Translations under genes and position numbers: made by a program
The notes under the pieces: generated by a model
Database searches by the model: none
Seen by the model: only the letters and a program-made list of their open reading frames with translations
What the model was told of the DNA's origin: nothing
Assembly (NCBI GenBank): GCA_016177165.1
Contig: JACOVT010000049.1
Coordinates: 1 to 18,928, forward strand
DNA length: 18,928 bases
Reading direction: 5' to 3'
From: Microcaldota archaeon
Lineage (GTDB): Archaea > B1Sed10-29 > JACOVT01
In this document: piece by piece, positions 1 through 6,448 of the stretch
How positions within the stretch are numbered: the stretch's first letter is position 1
Layout of the letters: every line of letters begins with the position of its first letter

Positions 1-696
1 CGGATAAGCAGTAACAGTTCTTTGTTCCTTCTTGACTTTCTCGAGCCTTGCAAAATCCATTCCCTTGGGCCGGTAGGCAACTCCTTTCGAGTCGCTTGCT
101 GCGACTATGCGAGCGCCTTCTTGAGCCAGGAACTTGGCTGCAAAGGAACCCACGTTTCCGAAGCCCTCGATTGCGACTGTCGCTCCTTCCAGCTCGATGC
201 CGGCGAATCGGGCAGCGACTCGTGTTGCGTGGAACACGCCGTAACCGGTGCTGCCTAGCTCGTGCGGGATGCCTCCCAAGTCCGAAGGTTTGCCGGTGCA
301 CGACTCGGGCGAGCCGTTGCCCTCATAGAGCCAGCGCATCTCTTCCTCTCCGGTGTTTATGTCTGGTGCGGAAACGTACATTTGCGGGCAGACGGGCCGC
401 AGCGCCTCGCCAAAAGCGCGCATCAAGTCACGCTTGTGGTTGCCGGAAAACGTCTTGGGATCTGCCACGATGCCAGCCTTGGCGCCGCCGAAAGGAAGGT
501 CGGCCATTGCGGTTTTCCAAGTCATTGTGCGGGCAAGCTTGAAGACTTCCTCGACGCTCACGCTTGGCGTCATGCGGATGCCGCCCTTGCCCGGGCCACG
601 CGCCGTGTTGTCTATGACCACGAAACCCCTGAGCCCGAGTTTCGGGTTGTAGACTTGGAAAATGCGTTCTGGCCCAATGCCGTCAAACTCGACCAT
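1..696 (-). CDS. Glu/Leu/Phe/Val dehydrogenase, 3' end beyond window
   Basis: NAD(P)-dependent amino acid dehydrogenase, most like glutamate dehydrogenase: reversible oxidative deamination of glutamate to 2-oxoglutarate and ammonia in the cytoplasm. The 232 visible codons show GPGKGGIRM (about residues 34-42), MTWKTAMADLPFGGAKAGI (about 58-76, holding the substrate and catalytic lysines K61 and K73), a TGKPSDLGG stretch typical of GDH, and the start of the Rossmann domain with GFGNVG. The N-terminus begins only about 35 residues before the GGIRM motif, so the longer N-terminal arm of many GDHs is absent. I chose ATG at 696 because GGTGGT precedes it; a GTG at 729 would add 11 residues. Substrate (Glu versus Leu/Val/Phe) is not proven by the visible part, although the GKPxxLGG segment favours glutamate. 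Confidence 0.9.
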   Translation of the reverse strand, partial: MVEFDGIGPERIFQVYNPKLGLRGFVVIDNTARGPGKGGIRMTPSVSVEEVFKLARTMTWKTAMADLPFGGAKAGIVADPKTFSGNHKRDLMRAFGEALRPVCPQMYVSAPDINTGEEEMRWLYEGNGSPESCTGKPSDLGGIPHELGSTGYGVFHATRVAARFAGIELEGATVAIEGFGNVGSFAAKFLAQEGARIVAASDSKGVAYRPKGMDFARLEKVKKEQRTVTAYP

Positions 697-736
697 GAAA
701 CCACCATCCGGATGATCGTGCGTACGCACGAAAGCA

Positions 737-744
737 ATTTAAAC
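737..744. promoter_or_regulatory. palindromic TATA box shared by divergent genes
   Basis: The AATTTAAA/TTTAAATT element contains the self-complementary core TTTAAA (738-743). It lies 24-25 bp before the GTG of the lipoprotein gene (765, +) and about 45 bp before the dehydrogenase ATG (696, -). It is the only clear TATA-like element in the gap. The same box could therefore serve a leaderless transcript to the right and a short-leader transcript to the left. Confidence 0.55.
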
Positions 745-764
745 CTGCTCTTGGCAAGCAATGT

Positions 765-1580
765 GTGAGCAAGGTTGTTTCCGTTTCGGCAATTGCCCTC
801 TTTGTGGTTTTGGCTGGCTGCACCCAGTCAGGCGGGGGAAAGCCTTCAGACACGGTGCGTGCGGCAGTGGAAGCGATGGTAGCTCTTGACTTTGACAAAT
901 TCAACTCATACATGAGCAAAGACCTGCAAGACCGGACAACCGGCTTAAGGGAGATGTTTGATCAGCTGAAACAGATGGGAGCACAGATGAGCGTTTCACA
1001 GTTTGACGTGATCGAGGAAAAGATTAACGGCGACACGGCTACGGTGCGGTTCGAGTATGATGTTACGGCAACGTATTTGGGCAAGGTAAGCAATCTGGGT
1101 CCTAAGAGGTCAGAAGCGACCCTTGTAAAAGAAGATGGGGTATGGAAAATAAACGGTCCTGCTGGATCGTTCACGCTTGATGCCCGATATGACAGCCAGG
1201 ACAACACTGGTGGTTACTCCAGTGAATCCCGCTCCTGCCCGAGCAACTTTATGATAATCTCATCGGGCCTGTTTGTATCCGAGGCTCCGGAAGGGACTGG
1301 TGGGAGGCTCTCGCTTATTTTGGCCAATGCTGCTGGCCACAAGATCACGATAGAAAACGTGACGCTGGGCGGCGACGTGACCGGCTTGCTCGATAATGAA
1401 GGTATTGATGTCAATGCTGGTGACACGACCTCGATAGCAGTACCTATCGAGAGCGGCTTGACGGGTAGTTCAGGTACTCTGGTATACATAAACGCTGCAA
1501 TAGGGTTTAGGCACTCGGCAACAGGTTTCAACAACCTTGTCGAGACCACAACTTGCAGCCTAAAGCTTAAAATACCCTAG
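765..1580 (+). CDS. lipoprotein with NTF2/DUF4878-like domain
   Basis: Predicted exported, lipid-anchored protein of 271 aa. Residues 1-20 form a signal peptide ending in the lipobox VLAGC, followed by a Gly/Ser/Lys-rich linker. Residues about 28-140 look like the small alpha+beta fold of DUF4878/NTF2-like lipoproteins: an amphipathic helix (TVRAAVEAMVALDFDKF) and a strand-rich part ending EDGVWKI. Residues about 155-271 form a strand-rich second domain bounded by two Cys, resembling Ig-like domains of archaeal cell-surface and pilin proteins. The GTG start sits 25 bp after a TATA box, so the mRNA is probably leaderless. The N-terminal half resembles the second lipoprotein at 12737. Function unknown; domain assignments are by eye. 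Confidence 0.8.
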   Translation: MSKVVSVSAIALFVVLAGCTQSGGGKPSDTVRAAVEAMVALDFDKFNSYMSKDLQDRTTGLREMFDQLKQMGAQMSVSQFDVIEEKINGDTATVRFEYDVTATYLGKVSNLGPKRSEATLVKEDGVWKINGPAGSFTLDARYDSQDNTGGYSSESRSCPSNFMIISSGLFVSEAPEGTGGRLSLILANAAGHKITIENVTLGGDVTGLLDNEGIDVNAGDTTSIAVPIESGLTGSSGTLVYINAAIGFRHSATGFNNLVETTTCSLKLKIP

Positions 1581-1608
1581 ACTGCGGGCATGACCGGTCG
1601 GCCTGTTT

Positions 1609-2187
1609 ATGAAGGTACCCTACAAGAAGCTCTCGCTCCCCGTGTCGGCGCCGGCTGTTGCGCTGTTTGCCGTGCTTGCTTTTTCGCTCCTCACGGGCAC
1701 GGGTTCGCTCACGAGTACGGAAGCGTTCTTGATCGGGCTGGTGTTCCATGCCGGGTTTTCCAGCGTTCCGGCGATGATCGACATTCGTCGCGGGAAATTC
1801 CCGGACTTCGAGTTTCCTGAACGCCGGAAAAGGCGCAAGTATTACTTCTTCGCGGCTTTGGGTGATGGAATTGGCTTGTTGGCGTACTACTGGTCGGGCG
1901 CTCCCGCTCTATCCGCACTTGCGCTCACCTACGTGCTTTCCGCGTCGCTTGTCGGCCTGATCAATGAGAAGTGGAAGATAAGCGCCCACGCCGCAGGCCT
2001 CACCGGGCCGCTGGTGCTGGCGCTGGCATTGTTTGGCCTGAACGCCTCTCCGCTGCTGGTTCTTGTTCCATTAACTTTCTGGCTCCGCATAAAGACGGGG
2101 GCGCACAACTTTTTGCAGCTCGCGGGTGGCGGGCTGCTGGCTGCCGGCTGCGCGCTCGCCTCGCTGGCGGCGCTCAGGCTTTTATAA
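1609..2187 (+). CDS. divergent PAP2-like membrane protein
   Basis: Membrane protein of 192 aa with about five hydrophobic segments. It resembles archaeal PAP2-type phosphatase-like proteins. A basic FPERRKRRKYY segment (about residues 69-79) corresponds to the first phosphatase motif, KISAH (about 124-128) to the PSGH motif, and RIKTGAHNFLQLAGG (about 158-172) to the SRxxxGxHxxxDxxxG motif. Key positions deviate: PSG becomes KIS, and the last motif lacks the Asp after His. Lipid phosphatase activity is therefore uncertain. The ATG at 1609 follows a CTTAAAATA box (1566-1574) inside the end of the lipoprotein gene. Confidence 0.65.
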   Translation: MKVPYKKLSLPVSAPAVALFAVLAFSLLTGTGSLTSTEAFLIGLVFHAGFSSVPAMIDIRRGKFPDFEFPERRKRRKYYFFAALGDGIGLLAYYWSGAPALSALALTYVLSASLVGLINEKWKISAHAAGLTGPLVLALALFGLNASPLLVLVPLTFWLRIKTGAHNFLQLAGGGLLAAGCALASLAALRLL

Positions 2188-2207
2188 CCTGTTCGAGTTA
2201 GGCAGGC

Positions 2208-2930
2208 ATGGTTGGGATAAAGACCTTTCTCCCGCTTCTGGACGTCAACCAGCTGTTCGAGCAGCTGCAGAGGGAGGGCAAGTCAATACGTTCATTCCTG
2301 CTGTACAGGGACCCGGACTTTCGTATCACCCTGTTTTTCGCGTTGGGTTTCTACGCCGACATGTACCTGCAGATGGTAGAGGACGCGCTAAAGAAGAAAA
2401 AGCAGTACGAGGCGTCCTCCTTTGCCAAGAAAGCAGAACAGGCCCGCGCACTCTCTCGCGCAGTTTTCGGCAAGCTGCCTGACAAGGATTACTACTCGGG
2501 CGGGTTCAAGCCAGACCATGACGTGGTCACGAGCGTTCCGCAGGACCAGCTGCTGCAGGTGGCGCAATTCTCAGTCGCGAACGTGCAGCTGCCGCCGGAG
2601 TTGGTGCAGGACTTCAAGGCTGTCGGCAGGGAGCTGCAGAAGCAGTTCCGCGCGCCCCACAAGGGCCAGACTGCCGGCGCTTACGTGGACTCCCTTTCAG
2701 CATTGGCTAGAAAGTACCGGGAGCGCCCGGATGACTTGCAGACCGTGCTCGAGCTTTTCCTTCTATTGAACGTGGTGGAGCAGACGCTCGAGTTGCTGAA
2801 GAAACAGACTGCTGCAGCGCAGCAGAAACAGGCCGGGCCGCTCCCGCAGCGTAAGCATTACCGCGCCACTGCTCGCGGCCGCGAAGAGGGCGGCGCGCTT
2901 GCCGGGTTCAAGGTGGGTGGGAAAGAGTAA
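2208..2930 (+). CDS. hypothetical helical protein, basic tail
   Basis: I do not recognise this 240-aa soluble protein. It is almost wholly helical: residues 12-110 hold charged amphipathic helices, with a Lys-rich stretch (LKKKKQ) near 62-67. Residues 125-205 form a second helical block ending in LLLLNVVEQTLELLKKQ and a Gln/Ala-rich coil. The last 25 residues are basic and Gly-rich (ATARGREEGG), suggesting a flexible nucleic-acid-binding tail. There is no signal peptide or membrane segment. TTTATAA (2181-2187) overlaps the stop of the PAP2-like gene and lies 24 bp before the ATG, so the gene may have its own leaderless promoter. It ends directly beside the convergent TBP-like gene. No function is proposed. 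Confidence 0.75.
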   Translation: MVGIKTFLPLLDVNQLFEQLQREGKSIRSFLLYRDPDFRITLFFALGFYADMYLQMVEDALKKKKQYEASSFAKKAEQARALSRAVFGKLPDKDYYSGGFKPDHDVVTSVPQDQLLQVAQFSVANVQLPPELVQDFKAVGRELQKQFRAPHKGQTAGAYVDSLSALARKYRERPDDLQTVLELFLLLNVVEQTLELLKKQTAAAQQKQAGPLPQRKHYRATARGREEGGALAGFKVGGKE

Positions 2931-3218
2931 TTACTTTTCCTTGGGCAGCTTGCGCTTGATCTGCTTCTTGATGAGCGAGAACGCCTTGTTGATCGCGCGC
3001 TCGACGTCTGCCGCGCTCTTGGCGCCTGTGCAGATCAGTTTTCCGTTCTTGAACAGCAGCAGAGAAGTCTTGGGATCTTTCAGCTTCAGTATCGCGCCCG
3101 GGAACTGCTCCGGCTCGTACTCCACATTTTCGACTTCGCGCGCAATGCCGTACAGGTCTAATTCGACTTCGAGGTTGGCGCTCGCGACTATGTTCTCGAT
3201 GTTGAACTTGATTGCCAT
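2931..3218 (-). CDS. single-repeat TATA-binding-protein homologue (half TBP)
   Basis: This 95-aa protein aligns by eye with one repeat of archaeal TBP, which normally has two repeats and about 180-190 aa. Hallmarks are IENIVAS near the N-terminus, then YEPEQFPG, LKDPKTSLLLF, NGKLICTGAKS and an amphipathic helix with ERAI. Phe39 (EQFPG) and Phe56 (LLLF) match the DNA-kinking phenylalanines of a TBP repeat. Only a basic KKQIKRKLPKEK tail follows. No second repeat, frameshift remnant or continuation exists on either side. A functional DNA-binding unit would need to be a homodimer or a heterodimer. ATG at 3218 is preceded by GGAGTGAT; a TTG one codon earlier is possible. TATA candidates are TTTAAATA (3246-3253) and TTTATAAA (3268-3275). 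Whether a full-length TBP exists elsewhere cannot be seen. Confidence 0.88.
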   Translation of the reverse strand: MAIKFNIENIVASANLEVELDLYGIAREVENVEYEPEQFPGAILKLKDPKTSLLLFKNGKLICTGAKSAADVERAINKAFSLIKKQIKRKLPKEK

Positions 3219-3288
3219 CAAATCACTCCCTCTCCTTAAAAAGAGTATTTAAAGAGGGTTTTGGGGCTTTATAAACCTTTTTAATGGC

Positions 3289-3675
3289 TCAGCGCCTCAG
3301 CAGCGCGTACGCCCCGAAAACGACCAGCACGAGTCCTATCAAGCTGGATACGGCGATGGTTGCGATTACCGAGAAGAGCCCGGCGATTATCCCGAAGATC
3401 AGGTTGAGGCCGCCTGTCACAAAAGGCAGGCCGTTGAACAGGAGTATCAGTATGGTGCCGAACACTATCCCGGTCCAGAGGTGGGTGTCCCCTTTTCCCG
3501 CGGCCATTGCTATTGCGCCTTTTACTAGGAAGAATGCCACGAAAATGCCGAGCAGCATCATGATTGTGGTCATGAAGCCCGCCCCGGGGAATGCGTGGAA
3601 AAAGACTGCAAGGAGGAAGATGGCTGCTATTGCCCAGGAGTACATTGCCCCTTCGTCAGCTATCGCAGCTCCCAT
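3289..3675 (-). CDS. small polytopic membrane protein
   Basis: Unrecognised hydrophobic protein of 128 aa with four to five predicted membrane helices separated by short Gly-rich turns and one polar loop (AAGKGDTHLW). It ends in ALLRR, a positive-inside end. An upstream in-frame ATG at 3705 lies inside the TATA box (3705-3712), so the true start is most likely ATG 3675. The promoter carries a perfect 10-bp inverted repeat directly upstream of the TATA, nearly identical to one before the DUF1699/HTH gene at 14428, suggesting shared control. No catalytic motif is visible. It could be a channel, a stress membrane protein or an envelope component. Confidence 0.7.
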   Translation of the reverse strand: MGAAIADEGAMYSWAIAAIFLLAVFFHAFPGAGFMTTIMMLLGIFVAFFLVKGAIAMAAGKGDTHLWTGIVFGTILILLFNGLPFVTGGLNLIFGIIAGLFSVIATIAVSSLIGLVLVVFGAYALLRR

Positions 3676-3711
3676 GATTGTCAGCACTTTTAGGTAGTCA
3701 CACATTTATAA

Positions 3712-3735
3712 AGGTTTTTGCACTAGCAAAAACCT
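3712..3735. promoter_or_regulatory. inverted repeat box 1, candidate operator
   Basis: AGGTTTTTGC and GCAAAAACCT form a perfect 10-bp inverted repeat with a 4-base spacer (ACTA). On the minus strand it abuts the TATA box TTTATAAA of the membrane-protein gene, where transcription factor B and activators contact DNA. The same arms occur at 14474-14497, again touching a TATA box; no third copy was found by eye. It could also be a hairpin in RNA, but no gene reads through it toward a U-run. Confidence 0.65.
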
Positions 3736-3842
3736 GTATTGCTTCCCTGCAAGAGATGCGAACGGAAAGCTGAAATAGAGCTGCGCGAATCGCGGTCGAT
3801 CGCTTTTAAAGCCTTTTAAAGATCAAAGGGAGTAATGAAAGC

Positions 3843-4139
3843 ATGGTACGCCACAAGAAACGAGCGTTCCGCTCCAAGACGCGCAAGCGCTTCAGGAAAG
3901 ACCAAGACGAGCGGAGAATGGACAGCGTAAACGTCATGATGCAACAGTTTGCAGTGGGTGACCGCGTGCACGTCCACGTGAACCCTTCCATCCACTCGGC
4001 AATGCCTTTCAGGCGGTTTGACGGCAAAACCGGCGTGGTCTTGGGAAGCCAAGGCGGTTGCTTCCGGGTACGAATCCCAGACATGCGCGCTGAAAAGGAG
4101 ATAATCGTGCACCCGGCCCACTTGAGGCCCGCACAATAG
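3843..4139 (+). CDS. rpl21e: 50S ribosomal protein L21e
   Basis: Ribosomal protein L21e of 98 aa, the usual family length. It is a large-subunit protein present in archaea and eukaryotes. The N-terminus is highly basic (RHKKRAFRSKTRKRFRK), followed by the SH3-like barrel: FAVGDRVHVHVNPSIHSAMPF, then FDGKTGVVLGSQGGCFRVRI, ending with the HPAHLRPA tail typical of L21e. Two TTTTAAA boxes (3804-3810 and 3814-3820) lie 10 bp apart; the second is 26 bp before the ATG, compatible with a leaderless start. It heads the conserved archaeal run rpl21e-rpoF-DUF655. Confidence 0.95.
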   Translation: MVRHKKRAFRSKTRKRFRKDQDERRMDSVNVMMQQFAVGDRVHVHVNPSIHSAMPFRRFDGKTGVVLGSQGGCFRVRIPDMRAEKEIIVHPAHLRPAQ

Positions 4140-4147
4140 GTGTTTTA

Positions 4148-4480
4148 ATGATAGGCAAGGAACAGGTCGCTGAAAGGCCGCTCGCGCTGGCAGAATTGAA
4201 GGAAATACTGGCGGCGCGCAAGAAGGAGGCCGAGTTGACGTTCGAACAGAAGTCGGCGTACGAGTACGCCAGCGACCTCGTCCCGTTCTCGGGAAAAAAG
4301 GCCTCGGAAGCAGTCGAGAAGCTCAAGGCCGAGGGCGTGGAGGAAAAGGTGGCCGTCAAGCTGGTAGACCTGCTGCCAAAAACCAAGGAAGAGTTAGCGC
4401 TTGTTTTCGAGAAGACACGCTTCGACCTGAAGGAAGGGGCTGTAAGCAAAATCCTGGACATACTGGCAGAGCTGCGATAA
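4148..4480 (+). CDS. rpoF: DNA-directed RNA polymerase subunit F (Rpb4)
   Basis: Rpb4-family subunit of 110 aa that pairs with RpoE (Rpb7) to form the stalk of archaeal RNA polymerase, which binds emerging RNA and helps initiation and termination. Features are an N-terminal tail with RPLALAELKEIL, a central helix TFEQKSAYEYASDL, and the C-terminal HRDC-like helical bundle with KLVDLLPKTKEELALVFEKTRFDL. The stop of L21e overlaps a GGTG ribosome-binding site placed 6-10 bases before this ATG, implying translation from one mRNA. The gene is followed with almost no gap by the DUF655 gene. Confidence 0.95.
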   Translation: MIGKEQVAERPLALAELKEILAARKKEAELTFEQKSAYEYASDLVPFSGKKASEAVEKLKAEGVEEKVAVKLVDLLPKTKEELALVFEKTRFDLKEGAVSKILDILAELR

Positions 4481-4490
4481 GGTGATTTTG

Positions 4491-5057
4491 GTGGTCCGGG
4501 AAGAATACGCGATAGTGTTAGACTTTCTGCCGTCAGGCTACGCCGACTCCTACCGCAAAGAGGCGGTAGCGCAGGCGCTAGGAGAGTCTTTCTTCTCCAT
4601 TTTGGAGCTCATCCCGAAGCCGGACTCAAAGCTGGACCCGCGCGAACGCGTCTACATCGGGGGCGAAAAGCGGGACAAGATACTATTGATACGGGGTCGC
4701 GTGCTCTACGACCGCCTGACCGCGACCGCGCGCAACGAGCTTCGCGCCGTCATCGAGGACCTAATACGCAAGAACGAGCCGCGTTTCGTGGATTTCTTCA
4801 ACCGCGCAGGCCCAATCTCGGTCAGGCAGCACTCGCTCGAGCTGATTCCGGGAATCGGAAAGAAGCACATGATCGACATAGTCGACGAGCGGGAGAAAGG
4901 GCAGTTCCAGAGCTTCGCGGACATGGCCGCACGCGTGAAACTCCTTCCCGACCCCGTGCGAGTGCTCACAGACCGCATTGTCGAGGAGCTCGAGGGAAAA
5001 AGCAAGTACTACATGTTCGCAAGGCCGCCGCGCGAGGAATTCGCCGACCGGCGCTAG
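4491..5057 (+). CDS. DUF655 family protein
   Basis: Archaeal DUF655 protein of 188 aa, almost always found beside rpoF and rpl21e; its role is undescribed, though its place suggests RNA or ribosome work. The N-terminal half (about 1-90) is an OB/S1-like barrel (REEYAIVLDFLP, RVYIGGEKRDKILLIRGR). The C-terminal half (about 100-175) has a helix-hairpin-helix nucleic-acid-binding element, LELIPGIGKKHMIDIVDERE. A GTG at 4482 is in frame, but it lies inside a perfect GGTGAT ribosome-binding site (4481-4486), so GTG 4491, five bases after it, is the better start. The gene ends 4 bp before the convergent 42-aa ORF. Confidence 0.9.
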   Translation: MVREEYAIVLDFLPSGYADSYRKEAVAQALGESFFSILELIPKPDSKLDPRERVYIGGEKRDKILLIRGRVLYDRLTATARNELRAVIEDLIRKNEPRFVDFFNRAGPISVRQHSLELIPGIGKKHMIDIVDEREKGQFQSFADMAARVKLLPDPVRVLTDRIVEELEGKSKYYMFARPPREEFADRR

Positions 5058-5060
5058 CTG

Positions 5061-5189
5061 CTAGCGAAGCCGCATAACGAAAGCCACTGCCGAGCCGATC
5101 ATGGCTTCAACTTCCCGATCGCTCACCCCCAGCCGCTTCGGAGACACGAGCTTGTCTTTAAAACGAGCTATAATTTTGCCAAGTCCCAT
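5061..5189 (-). CDS. possible 42-aa small protein
   Basis: Small open frame, ATG to TAG, encoding a 42-aa basic amphipathic peptide: MGLGKIIARFKDKL, then SPKRLGVSDREVEAMIGSAV and a hydrophobic end FVMRLR. Its start overlaps the end of the 69-aa gene by 22 bases in another frame, as in translationally coupled archaeal operons. The composition is protein-like, with alternating charged and hydrophobic residues and no rare-codon run. I do not recognise a family. It may be real or chance. Confidence 0.45.
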   Translation of the reverse strand: MGLGKIIARFKDKLVSPKRLGVSDREVEAMIGSAVAFVMRLR

Positions 5190-5377
5190 CGCTTGGGCTT
5201 ACACTTGACGCCGCCTTCTGCAACCGACTCGAAAACTCGGTGCTGGTTAGGTTCTGCCACCCGCCGTGGCTTTTCAATGCTATATGCCCGGAACACTATC
5301 TTGCTGTCCAAGTGCTTCAACAGAAGCCAAGGCTCGCCATCCACGTCTATGACTGGCACTGCAAACTCGCGCATCAT
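5168..5377 (-). CDS. hypothetical 69-aa protein, second gene of tiny operon
   Basis: Unrecognised 69-aa soluble protein. The N-terminal half reads as a beta hairpin (REFAVPVIDVDGEPWLLLKHL); the C-terminal half is basic (KCKPKRWDLAKL). Its ATGATG start overlaps the TGA stop of the upstream HTH gene (ATGA overlap), so the two are almost surely co-translated. Pairing of a tiny DNA-binding protein with a tiny partner is reminiscent of toxin-antitoxin or small regulatory pairs, but no known toxin motif is seen. Confidence 0.65.
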   Translation of the reverse strand: MMREFAVPVIDVDGEPWLLLKHLDSKIVFRAYSIEKPRRVAEPNQHRVFESVAEGGVKCKPKRWDLAKL

Positions 5378-5598
5378 ACCGCGCCCTCGCGTATCTTGCC
5401 TTCCTTTGCAAGCCGGTCAATCGCGCGACTTACCTGTTCTGCTGACAGGTTGAGGTCACATAGAATATTGAGTATGTTGAATGACGTGTGGCCGTCTTGC
5501 TTGCGCCACTTCAGGTAATTCAAGACCAGGGAATAAACCCGTTCGTCCTGATCGGATTCCTCGCCGATAGTCAGTTGCTGTTGCCTTACACGAGTCAT
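5374..5598 (-). CDS. small winged-helix-like DNA-binding protein
   Basis: Protein of 74 aa. Residues 1-20 are polar (TRVRQQQLTIGEES), then residues about 22-72 form a compact winged-helix pattern: a helix (DERVYSLVLNYLKW), a second helix around SFNILNILCDL, a recognition helix (SAEQVSRAIDRLAKEG) and a short wing (KIREGAV). An in-frame ATG at 5643 exists, but ATG 5598 lies 26 bp after the box CTTAAATA (5621-5628), giving a leaderless start. It leads a three-gene tiny operon inserted between DUF655 and ksgA. Probably a transcription regulator; target unknown. Confidence 0.65.
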   Translation of the reverse strand: MTRVRQQQLTIGEESDQDERVYSLVLNYLKWRKQDGHTSFNILNILCDLNLSAEQVSRAIDRLAKEGKIREGAV

Positions 5599-5672
5599 GG
5601 TTAGCGTTTCAAGACCGGTGTATTTAAGCGTTTTGCAACTCAAATTAACACATACGAGTTAAGAGCGATACA

Positions 5673-6437
5673 ATGTCATTTCTGCAAGACCGCGTTCTCG
5701 AGCTTTACAAGGAAGGGTTCCGAGCCTCCCCGGTCTTGGACCAGTACTTCATAATAGACGAAGGCGTGCTGCGCCGCGCCGTCCAATACGCCCACATAAC
5801 CGGCAATGAAACGGTGCTCGAAGTGGGAACCGGACTCGGGTTCCTGACGCGCGAACTGGCCAAAACAGGCGCTCGCGTCATCACGCTGGAAAAAGACCTG
5901 CGATTAAAACCAATCCTTGAGAAAGAGCTCGCCGGCTTATCCAACGTCGAGGTGCACTGGCAGGACGCCGTTAAGGAGCGCTGGCCCGGCTTCGACCGCC
6001 TTGTCGCGAATTGGCCTTACTCCGCCTCGGCGCCACTCACCTTCAAACTGCTCGATTACACGTTCAAGAAAGCCGTGGTGTTTTACCAGAAGGAATTCGG
6101 CAAGAAACTCGTCTCGCGGGAAATGGGGGAGTTCGGCCGCATTTCTATCATGGCGCAATACTACTTCGACGTCCGCTTGGAGGAGATAGTCCCGCGCGGG
6201 GCGTTTTACCCCCACCCGGCGACAGATGCCTGTATAGTTTCTCTTGTTCCTCGCGGCGTGCCGCGCGACCGCGAATTCGAGACGTTCGTGCGCGAAGTCT
6301 GGCGCCACTCGAATAAGGACGTGCGCAACGCCGTAAAACTGGCTACGGGTCGCGATATCCCGGACGACCGCAAGCTTTTTTCCCTCTCGGTTTCAGACCT
6401 GCGCGAGCTGTACGGGAAGGTTAAAAACGCCAAGTGA
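5673..6437 (+). CDS. ksgA: rRNA adenine N6,N6-dimethyltransferase KsgA/Dim1
   Basis: Transfers methyl groups from S-adenosylmethionine to two adjacent adenosines near the 3' end of 16S rRNA (A1518/A1519 by E. coli numbering), a late step of small-subunit assembly. Length 254 aa, usual for the archaeal family. Visible motifs: DQYFIID (23-29, the QNFLID position), SAM motif I EVGTGLGFLT (50-59), acidic E73, and catalytic motif IV NWPYSAS (113-119), where NLPY is usual. The C-terminal helical domain runs from about 180. A possible box AAATTAAC (5641-5648) is 28 bp before the ATG. The stop TGA overlaps the ribosome-binding region of the DHH gene, indicating coupling. Confidence 0.95.
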   Translation: MSFLQDRVLELYKEGFRASPVLDQYFIIDEGVLRRAVQYAHITGNETVLEVGTGLGFLTRELAKTGARVITLEKDLRLKPILEKELAGLSNVEVHWQDAVKERWPGFDRLVANWPYSASAPLTFKLLDYTFKKAVVFYQKEFGKKLVSREMGEFGRISIMAQYYFDVRLEEIVPRGAFYPHPATDACIVSLVPRGVPRDREFETFVREVWRHSNKDVRNAVKLATGRDIPDDRKLFSLSVSDLRELYGKVKNAK

Positions 6438-6448
6438 GGAATAAAGCG

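Noticed and set aside
48..768. Overlapping plus-strand frames opposite the dehydrogenase
   Set aside because: The minus strand gives a clear glutamate dehydrogenase; the plus-strand frames are Arg/Cys-rich shadows without motifs.
3284..3697. Plus-strand frame opposite the small membrane protein
   Set aside because: The minus frame has clean membrane helices and a promoter; the plus frame is Pro/Ile/Met-rich with no upstream signals.
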